DNA from: Bacillota bacterium | GTDB taxonomy: Bacteria > Bacillota_I > Bacilli_A > RF39 > UBA660 | NCBI GenBank assembly: GCA_023391185.1 | Contig: JAEWBI010000009.1 | Location: 1 to 5,037 of the forward strand | Length of the DNA: 5,037 bases | Direction of reading: 5' to 3' | In this document: positions 1 through 4,873 of the stretch, piece by piece | Numbering within the stretch: position 1 is the first letter of the stretch | Layout: every line of letters begins with the position of its first letter | Translations under genes and position numbers: made by a program | Notes under the pieces: generated by a model | The model's database searches: none | The model's input: only the letters and a program-made list of their open reading frames with translations | Told to the model about the DNA's origin: nothing

Positions 1-7
1 TGTTATT

Positions 8-1681
8 ATGGAAGACTCTGAGAAACAATGTATTGGTGAAATAACTGATATTAAAGATGGTATTGCTTATATAAATTTACTTGGTGAAATAAAAGAAGAT
101 AGATTCGTATTTGGAGTTATAAATAAACCATCATTTGGAGCTGTAGTAAAATTAGTAAGCAAAGAGAAAGTACCGATTATAATAGGTGTGGATAATTATA
201 GAGATAATCTACATCTTAATTTGGGAACTAGTGCTTTATATAGTGGCGTTACCATTGGTATGAGTATCAATGACTTTTTTAGCAATCATTTTGCTATTTT
301 TGGTTCTACTGGTTCAGGCAAATCTTGTTCAGTAGCAAGAATATTTCAAAATTTATTTGAAAAAAAACAAGCTATACCTTATAGAGCAAGTGTCTTTATA
401 TTTGATGCATATGGGGAATATCATAGAGCTTTTTCAGAATTAAATACTAAAAATCCTCAAATAAGTTTTAAAAGTTATACTACTAATTTAAATTTTCCTG
501 ATCAAGAAATACTTAAAATTCCACCATGGTTACTTACAATAGATGATTATGCATTATTACTTGGTGCTGATAAAGCATCACAACTTCCAATAATAGAAAA
601 AGCATTAAAATTAGTTAGTGTTTTTGGTAGAGAAGAAGAATTAGTTTTAAAACATAAAAATGATATAATTTCTAGAGCCCTTCTTGATATCCTTAGTAGT
701 GGTAGACCAGCTGCTCAAATAAGAGATCAATTAGTTTCAGTTCTTACTTATTATAATACTCGTGAACTAAATTTAGAAACTCCTATATTTCAGCCTGGTT
801 ATACAAGACCTTTAAAACAATGTTTTTTTATTGATAATACTGGAAAAATTAGAGATATGGAGACAATTACTTCTTTCTTTGAGTCTTTTTTAACTGAAAG
901 TTTAGAACTTACAATGCCAGATAGTTCATTTAAATATACATTAAAAGATTTAAAAGATGCTTTTGATTTTGCTCTCATATCAGAGGGAGTTTTAAAAAGT
1001 GATAAAATATATGATGAATCAAATGTTTTAAAAGTACGTCTTCATGGATTAGTTAATGGTGAATATGCAAAGTATTTTGATTTGCCTGACTATATGACTA
1101 GAGAACAATATATAAAAATGTTATTAATGGCTAATAATGGACATAAAGCTCAAATAATTAATTTTAATATAAATTATGTTGATGATAGATTTGCAAAAAG
1201 TATTACAAAGATATTTTCTAAATTTCTATTTGATTATGCTAAAGGAATGAGTAAAAGGACCACTTTACCATTTCATATTGTACTTGAAGAAGCCCATAGA
1301 TATGTTCAAAATGACAATGATGTTGCTTTGCTAGGATATAATATTTTTGAACGAATTACAAAAGAAGGACGTAAATATGGAATCATGCTTGGGCTTATTT
1401 CACAAAGACCGAGTGAGTTATCTGAAACAACATTGTCACAGTGTAGTAATTTTTTAATTTTTAAGATGCTTCATCCACGTGATATTGATTATATAAAAGA
1501 AATAGTACCAAATATTACAGCAGAAGTAGTTAAACGACTTAGAATTTTGCAACCTGGTACTTGTATAGCCTTTGGTAATGCTTTTAAAGTACCAGTAATA
1601 GTAAAATTCGAAATGCCAAATCCTGCTCCAACAAGTGAAAGCTGCGATGTTAGTAAGATCTGGTTTGTAAGTAACAGTTAG
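8..1681 (+). CDS. herA: HerA-type DNA translocase/helicase ATPase (DUF87, HAS-barrel), probable anti-phage defence motor
   Basis: Seen: a 557-residue protein. Residues about 8-60 (IGEI...GVVNK-like, IIIGV) fit the HAS-barrel that begins HerA proteins. Walker A is GSTGSGKS (99-106). FDAYGEY (132-138) sits where HerA proteins have D-x-x-GEY. Walker B is IVLEEAH (424-430), followed by ERITKEGRKYGIM (448-460), LISQRPSEL (463-471) and QCSNFLIFKM (478-487), the usual C-terminal HerA series including the candidate arginine finger region. A helical stretch (about 165-345) is inserted in the RecA core. Known: HerA hexamers pump DNA using ATP. In archaea they work with NurA; in bacteria they pair with SIR2, DUF4297 or other nucleases in defence. 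Inferred: this is the motor of such a pair, with the partner upstream and unseen. The ATG at 8 suits the domain start, but the frame stays open to the edge and no ribosome site can be seen, so a slightly earlier start is possible. Six of 23 Arg codons are CGN, unlike its neighbours. The family call is firm; the defence role is inferred. Confidence 0.9.
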   Translation: MEDSEKQCIGEITDIKDGIAYINLLGEIKEDRFVFGVINKPSFGAVVKLVSKEKVPIIIGVDNYRDNLHLNLGTSALYSGVTIGMSINDFFSNHFAIFGSTGSGKSCSVARIFQNLFEKKQAIPYRASVFIFDAYGEYHRAFSELNTKNPQISFKSYTTNLNFPDQEILKIPPWLLTIDDYALLLGADKASQLPIIEKALKLVSVFGREEELVLKHKNDIISRALLDILSSGRPAAQIRDQLVSVLTYYNTRELNLETPIFQPGYTRPLKQCFFIDNTGKIRDMETITSFFESFLTESLELTMPDSSFKYTLKDLKDAFDFALISEGVLKSDKIYDESNVLKVRLHGLVNGEYAKYFDLPDYMTREQYIKMLLMANNGHKAQIINFNINYVDDRFAKSITKIFSKFLFDYAKGMSKRTTLPFHIVLEEAHRYVQNDNDVALLGYNIFERITKEGRKYGIMLGLISQRPSELSETTLSQCSNFLIFKMLHPRDIDYIKEIVPNITAEVVKRLRILQPGTCIAFGNAFKVPVIVKFEMPNPAPTSESCDVSKIWFVSNS

Positions 1682-1710
1682 TTGTCATATATCATAAAAA
1701 GTGATATAAT
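1682..1710 (+). promoter_or_regulatory. Sigma-A promoter with extended -10, for the LtaS-like gene
   Basis: The -35 is TTGTCA (1682-1687, five of six to consensus). A 17-base spacer is followed by a perfect TATAAT (1705-1710), preceded by TG (1702-1703) as an extended -10. The -35 starts at the base after the herA stop codon. Transcription should start near 1717, leaving a leader of only about 21 bases, too short for a riboswitch or T-box. It allows the LtaS-like gene to be expressed independently of herA. Confidence 0.85.
1688..1708. repeat. Small inverted repeat inside the promoter (possible operator)
   Basis: TATATCA (1688-1694) and TGATATA (1702-1708) are perfect 7-base inverted arms around a 7-base centre. 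The right arm covers the extended -10, so a dimeric protein bound here would block RNA polymerase. It is A/T-rich and has no T-run after it, so it is not a convincing terminator for herA. With so much A and T, a chance origin is quite possible. Confidence 0.35.
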
Positions 1711-1726
1711 TGCTAAGAAACGAACC

Positions 1727-1734
1727 AGAGGTGA
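1727..1734 (+). promoter_or_regulatory. Ribosome binding site of the LtaS-like gene
   Basis: AGAGGTGA ends three bases before the ATG at 1738, with its core GAGGTG four bases from it. It is a strong Shine-Dalgarno match and fixes this ATG as the start. Confidence 0.85.
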
Positions 1735-1737
1735 ATT

Positions 1738-3771
1738 ATGAAAAGAAAGTTTAATGAATTGGCAACAAATATCAGAAAGGGTTTTTCTAAACTCAAGATA
1801 TTTTGTAGCACATATGCTAGAACTAATATATTATTTATTAGTTATGTAGTGGTTGCTTTGTTTAATTCAACAATACTTAGATATTATACAACTGAATCAT
1901 TTTGGAATATAAAACCAATTCTTGCTGATTTAGCAGTTGTATTATTAATTGGTTCTGTAGGTTATTTTTTAAAACCAAAGAATCAATTTAAATATTTTTG
2001 TACTTGGGAGATAATTCTTACTGCTATATGTTTTATAAACAGTGTTTATTATAATAATTATTATTCATTTGTTTCATTATCATTACTTGCTACATCTACG
2101 CAAGCAATGGGAGTGGCAAATGCTCTTACAAAAATATTAGAAATAAAAGATTTTATATTTTTTGTACCATTATTTATATTTTTTATAACAAACGGAGTAT
2201 TAAAGAGAAGAGGCTACTTTGATTTTGTAAGCCAAATAGAAGTAGGAAAAATTAGAGCTATGAATACTGCCATCGCAGGATTAGTAGTCTTAGGTTTTTT
2301 TGTTTCTATGCTTACGGGAACTGACTTAAGTAGATTAAAAAAACAGTGGAATAGGGAGTATGTTGTTATGCAATTTGGTATATATATATATCAAGGTAAC
2401 GATGTAATCGCTTCATTAAAACCACAAATTAGCCCTTTATTTGGACTTGACACAGCAACTAAAGAATATGTTGATTATTATAAAAATAATACAAATCCAG
2501 ATACAACAAATAAATATACTAACATTTATGAAGGCAAAAACATTTTAGCTATTCATGCTGAAAGTATACAAAAGTGGTTAATTAATACTTCTATAAATGG
2601 AGTCCCTATAACACCTACACTAAACAAATTATCAAGTGAGGGAATGTACTTCAGTAACTACTACTCACAAGAATCAGTAGGTACTAGTAGTGATACAGAG
2701 TTTACTTTCAATACTTCATTACTTCCTGCATCTTCAGGAACTGTATTTGTTAGTTATTGGGATAGAAATTATGCTTATACAACACAAAAATTACTAAAAG
2801 ATAAAGGTTATTATACATTTAGTATGCATGGTAATAACTGTTCTATGTGGAATAGAAGTACTATGTATAAGAGTTTAGGATATGACCATTTTTATTGTTA
2901 TACTGATGCTTATCAAATTGATGATGTAATTGGCATAGGTTTATCAGATAAGTCATTCTTTAAACAATCAAAAGATATAATATCTGATATTCATAAACAA
3001 TATGATAAGTTCTATGGAACACTTATAATGCTTACAAATCATACTCCTTGGGCTGATATTAGTAAACATAGTGATTATGATGTAACAATGCACTATACAG
3101 ATCCTACAACTGGAGAACAAAAAACTGCTCCGTATCTTGAAGGTACAACAATGGGTGATTATATTAAATCAGCTAATTATGCTGATGCAGCATTAGGTGA
3201 ACTAATTAATGGACTTGATGAATCAGGAATATTAGATGATACAGTAATTGTAATATATGGTGATCATGATGCTAAACTAAAAAAATCAGAATATGTAACA
3301 TATTATAATTATGATCCTGTTACTCAATCGATAAAAGATAAAGAAGCAGAAGATTATGTGGATGTTGATTATTATTCATATGAACTTAATAGATCAGTAC
3401 CATTTATTATATGGACAAAAGAAAAAACATATAGTTTTGAAGAAAAAGAAGTTATGGGTATGTATGATGCACAGCCAACATTAGGAAATATGTTTAACTT
3501 CTATAATCCATATGCTTTGGGACAAGATATATTTAATACTACTGAAAACGTTGTTATTTTTCCAAATGGAAACTGGTTAACAAACAAAATGTACTATAAT
3601 AGTCAAAAAGACGAAGGTCTTGCTTTAACACTTAGTGAGCCAGTAAGTAGCGATTATATAACTAAATATAATAAAATGGCTGCTGATGAAGTTTCTGTAT
3701 CTGATAAAATTATAGTTTATGATTTATTTGAAAAGACAAAGAACTTAACTTTAGACATAAATGATAAATAA
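1738..3771 (+). CDS. LTA synthase family membrane-bound phosphoglycerol transferase (sulfatase fold)
   Basis: Seen: 677 residues, close to the roughly 650 of LtaS. The N-terminal part has about five hydrophobic spans (near 31-49, 60-78, 87-105, 136-153, 176-193), then a linker and a sulfatase-type domain (about 265-610). LtaS-type active-site motifs appear in order: AIHAES (E275, metal), GTSSDTEF (315-322, nucleophile site), MHGNN...MWNR (H364, W371, R373), LTNHTPW (H435) and IYGDHDA (D509, H510, metal). Known: the family uses a Mn-type metal and takes phosphoglycerol from phosphatidylglycerol to build polyglycerolphosphate (lipoteichoic acid) on the outer face of the membrane; paralogues may prime the chain or modify other polymers. 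Odd: the position of the catalytic Thr of S. aureus LtaS is Ser317, and about 40 residues follow the DHD motif before NRSVPFIIW. Family is sure; whether it is the main LTA polymerase is not, so no symbol is given. It has its own promoter and ribosome site. No clear terminator follows it. Confidence 0.93.
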   Translation: MKRKFNELATNIRKGFSKLKIFCSTYARTNILFISYVVVALFNSTILRYYTTESFWNIKPILADLAVVLLIGSVGYFLKPKNQFKYFCTWEIILTAICFINSVYYNNYYSFVSLSLLATSTQAMGVANALTKILEIKDFIFFVPLFIFFITNGVLKRRGYFDFVSQIEVGKIRAMNTAIAGLVVLGFFVSMLTGTDLSRLKKQWNREYVVMQFGIYIYQGNDVIASLKPQISPLFGLDTATKEYVDYYKNNTNPDTTNKYTNIYEGKNILAIHAESIQKWLINTSINGVPITPTLNKLSSEGMYFSNYYSQESVGTSSDTEFTFNTSLLPASSGTVFVSYWDRNYAYTTQKLLKDKGYYTFSMHGNNCSMWNRSTMYKSLGYDHFYCYTDAYQIDDVIGIGLSDKSFFKQSKDIISDIHKQYDKFYGTLIMLTNHTPWADISKHSDYDVTMHYTDPTTGEQKTAPYLEGTTMGDYIKSANYADAALGELINGLDESGILDDTVIVIYGDHDAKLKKSEYVTYYNYDPVTQSIKDKEAEDYVDVDYYSYELNRSVPFIIWTKEKTYSFEEKEVMGMYDAQPTLGNMFNFYNPYALGQDIFNTTENVVIFPNGNWLTNKMYYNSQKDEGLALTLSEPVSSDYITKYNKMAADEVSVSDKIIVYDLFEKTKNLTLDINDK

Positions 3772-3776
3772 AACGC

Positions 3777-3788
3777 ATAAAATTTTAT
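3777..3788. repeat. A/T palindrome just after the LtaS-like stop
   Basis: ATAAAATTTTAT is a perfect 12-base palindrome starting six bases after the stop codon. It has no loop and no GC pairs, so it would make a poor terminator. It may be chance or a protein-binding site next to the tRNA promoter. Confidence 0.25.
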
Positions 3789-3795
3789 AAAAACA

Positions 3796-3824
3796 TTGCG
3801 TAAATAACTATTATTTGATATAAT
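3796..3824 (+). promoter_or_regulatory. Promoter of the tRNA-Cys/tRNA-Gly operon
   Basis: A perfect TATAAT (3819-3824) has the extended -10 TG at 3816-3817, giving the same TGATATAAT as the promoter at 1702-1710. The -35 at 17 bases is TTGCGT (3796-3801), only three of six, so the extended -10 probably compensates. Transcription would start near 3831, about 12 bases before the first tRNA. Confidence 0.75.
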
Positions 3825-3836
3825 TTATTTACGCAA
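3796..3836. repeat. 12-bp perfect inverted repeat enclosing the tRNA promoter
   Basis: TTGCGTAAATAA (3796-3807) and TTATTTACGCAA (3825-3836) are exact reverse complements separated by 17 bases. The left arm starts with the presumed -35, the -10 lies in the centre, and the right arm contains the expected transcription start. As RNA it could form a 12-bp stem, but no T-run follows (the next bases are GTGCGT), so it is not a standard intrinsic terminator. An operator or a cruciform-type site fits the layout better. Confidence 0.7.
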
Positions 3837-3842
3837 GTGCGT

Positions 3843-3916
3843 GGGGCCGTAGCCAAGTGGTAAGGCACGGGACTGCAACTCCCTGATCGGTGGTTCAAAT
3901 CCGCTCGGCCCCTCCA
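3843..3916 (+). tRNA. tRNA-Cys(GCA)
   Basis: A full cloverleaf can be folded. Acceptor GGGGCCG (3843-3849) pairs perfectly with CGGCCCC (3906-3912). The D-stem is GCC/GGC with GG at 3859-3860. The anticodon GCA is at 3875-3877 in the loop CTGCAAC. The T-arm GGTGG/CCGCT carries TTCAAAT and has two G-T wobbles. The discriminator is T (3913), the bacterial Cys identity base, and CCA is encoded (3914-3916). The first anticodon-stem pair (27-43) is a C-T mismatch. It is the first gene of a two-tRNA unit, with four bases before the next. Confidence 0.96.
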
Positions 3917-3920
3917 AACT

Positions 3921-3995
3921 GCAGGTGTAGTACAATGGTTCGTATGCGGCCTTGCCAAGGCTGAGATGGGAGTTCGATTCTCCTCACTTGCTCCA
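3921..3995 (+). tRNA. tRNA-Gly(GCC)
   Basis: Acceptor GCAGGTG (3921-3927) pairs with CACTTGC (3985-3991), with one G-T wobble. The D-stem is GTAC/GTAT. The anticodon stem CGGCC/GGCTG holds TTGCCAA, with GCC at 3954-3956. The T-arm GGGAG/CTCCT holds TTCGATT. The discriminator is T (3992), usual for bacterial Gly, and CCA is encoded (3993-3995). It is cotranscribed with tRNA-Cys and the terminator begins 13 bases after it. Confidence 0.96.
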
Positions 3996-4008
3996 TTGAG
4001 TATTTTAT

Positions 4009-4049
4009 AATAACCTTAGTAAGTATTAACTTACTAAGGTTATTTTTTT
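4009..4049 (+). terminator. Strong intrinsic terminator of the tRNA operon
   Basis: A 16-bp perfect stem (4009-4024 with 4029-4044) closes a four-base ATTA loop and runs into seven T (4043-4049). It contains CCTTAGTAAGT/ACTTACTAAGG, enough G and C for stability in this AT-rich DNA. Its position right after the tRNA-Gly CCA shows that it ends the tRNA transcript. The reverse strand lacks a clear T-run, so it is probably one-directional. Confidence 0.95.
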
Positions 4050-4294
4050 CGTATTATATACTTAAAGCCTTCCAATTGTTAAGAAGTAGGTTAATTGATG
4101 CTTAAAAAAGTGTTTTAAAAATAGATAATAATCTCTTAGATGTCTAAAATTACTTAAAGATACTGAAGTTTTAGAAATTATTAATTGATATTATTCTTTT
4201 AATCTGTTGTCAATCATATTTAATTAACTTATGAGTAAAAAGAAAATTTTTAAATTTAATTTTTTAATGAATAAAATATAGTATAATAATTTAT
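4050..4294. other. AT-rich spacer without a convincing gene
   Basis: No reading frame with a usable start and ribosome site was found on either strand. TTAATTGAT occurs twice (4091-4099 and 4181-4189), and TTAGA-TG-TCTAA (4136-4147) is a small near-palindrome; both could be chance. TTGTCA (4207-4212) with TATGAG 17 bases on is a weak + promoter candidate. On the other strand the overlapping TTGACA (4213-4208) is a perfect -35 with TATCAA at 17 bases. A copy of the tRNA 3' end, as left by an integrated element, was not seen. Confidence 0.5.
4261..4287 (+). promoter_or_regulatory. Probable promoter of the HMA-like gene (-10 clear, -35 weak)
   Basis: TATAAT (4282-4287) is a perfect -10, 21 bases before the ATG. 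No good -35 lies at 16-18 bases; TTTTTA (4261-4266) at 15 bases is the nearest. There is no TG before the -10. The leader would be about 15 bases. The TTGTCA/TATGAG pair at 4207-4235 is an alternative. Confidence 0.5.
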
Positions 4295-4303
4295 AGGAAG
4301 TGA
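4295..4303 (+). promoter_or_regulatory. Ribosome binding site that decides the HMA-like gene start
   Basis: AGGAAGTGA ends five bases before ATG 4309. The in-frame GTG at 4300 is part of this site and has no site of its own, so it is not the start. Confidence 0.7.
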
Positions 4304-4308
4304 AATTA

Positions 4309-4761
4309 ATGTCTGAGTTAACTATAAAAATTGAATCTATAGATATACTTAATAAAGAGTTAGAAGAATATATTTCTTCACTAAAAGGTGTTCTAGAAAT
4401 TAGAATAAATTCTAATGAAAACAAGATTTATATGAAATATGATTCAAAATTAATAAGCATAAAGCAATTAGTATTGGAAGTTAAATTATTTTTATATCTT
4501 ATAAAAATACCATCTATAATTAGTTTTGATAAGCACTCTAATCAAGATCTAGTAACTACTTTAATATTTGTTGAAGATGCTTGTTGTGATTATTGTATAA
4601 AAGGAGCTATAGAAGAGTTAATGTTATTAGATGGCATTGAAATGGCAAGTGCCGATTATAACTATGATACTTATTTTAATATTTCTATTGAAATAAAATA
4701 CGATAAAAAAATATATAATGAAAATGATTTAAAACATTTAGTAACAAGATTTTTTAAATAG
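4309..4761 (+). CDS. Small protein with two HMA-like domains, the second with a CxxC motif
   Basis: Seen: 150 residues, acidic, with no signal peptide or membrane span. The first half (about 4-65) reads as a beta-alpha-beta-beta-alpha unit: IKIESI, a helix, LKGVLEIRIN, NKIYMKYDSKLISIKQLVLEV. The second half (about 82-148) repeats the pattern: TLIFVEDACCDYC, helix IKGAIEELMLLDGIEMASADYN, then ISIEIKYD and NENDLKHLV. C93-x-x-C96 (plus C92) lies at the metal-loop position of HMA/CopZ domains; the first copy has no Cys there. Known: HMA domains bind Cu(I) or other soft metals through CxxC and pass them to partners. Inferred: a metal chaperone or sensor, or an HMA-fold protein with another role; a P-type ATPase, CopY or CsoR neighbour is not in view. 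Start: the frame also has a GTG at 4300, but it lies within the ribosome site AGGAAGTGA (4295-4303), so ATG 4309 is chosen. No clear terminator follows. Confidence 0.75.
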   Translation: MSELTIKIESIDILNKELEEYISSLKGVLEIRINSNENKIYMKYDSKLISIKQLVLEVKLFLYLIKIPSIISFDKHSNQDLVTTLIFVEDACCDYCIKGAIEELMLLDGIEMASADYNYDTYFNISIEIKYDKKIYNENDLKHLVTRFFK

Positions 4762-4841
4762 ATTTTTGAAATAATAAATGTATTACAATTATTTTATAAA
4801 TCGTTTTATTTATTAATTAATCTATCTAATTATTGGAATTG

Positions 4842-4850
4842 TGCTATAAT
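4842..4850 (+). promoter_or_regulatory. Extended -10 promoter for the right-edge gene
   Basis: TGCTATAAT (4842-4850) is a perfect extended -10. The -35 position at 17 bases (CTATCT, 4822-4827) is poor, so this promoter would lean on the TG element. Transcription would start near 4857, giving a leader of about 17 bases. The spacer before it (4762-4841) is A/T-rich and shows only weak A/T inverted repeats, without a terminator. Confidence 0.65.
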
Positions 4851-4863
4851 AGTGTCGTATTAT

Positions 4864-4868
4864 GGAGG
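4864..4868 (+). promoter_or_regulatory. Ribosome binding site of the right-edge gene
   Basis: GGAGG, five bases before ATG 4874, is a near-perfect Shine-Dalgarno sequence. It makes the otherwise unrecognised reading frame after it credible. Confidence 0.8.
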
Positions 4869-4873
4869 AAAAT

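Noticed and set aside
1682..1737. Riboswitch or T-box before the LtaS-like gene
   Set aside because: The predicted leader is only about 21 bases.
3796..3836. Reading the 12-bp inverted repeat as a standard intrinsic terminator
   Set aside because: The stem is mostly A/T, the loop is 17 bases and no T-run follows; a promoter lies inside it.
4057..4195. Reverse-strand open stretch (about 40 codons, containing SNFRHLRDYYLFLKHFF) in the spacer
   Set aside because: It has no ATG, GTG or TTG start in frame, no ribosome site and no recognised family; this length is expected by chance.
3985..4300. Integration site (att) at the tRNA-Gly 3' end
   Set aside because: No second copy of the tRNA 3' end, integrase or excision gene is visible within the window; the herA gene lies on the other side of the LtaS-like gene.
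4300..4308. GTG start at 4300 for the HMA-like gene
   Set aside because: The GTG is itself part of the ribosome site AGGAAGTGA and has none of its own; ATG 4309 has correct spacing.
4224..4424. Reverse-strand frame of 66 codons
   Set aside because: It overlaps the start of the HMA-like gene, has no family resemblance and is dominated by Ile/Leu/Phe/Ser codons expected from the complement of AT-rich coding DNA.
4760..4820. Terminator after the HMA-like gene
   Set aside because: Only A/T inverted segments (4772-4779 with 4808-4815) are present, with a long loop, no G/C pairs and no clear T-run.
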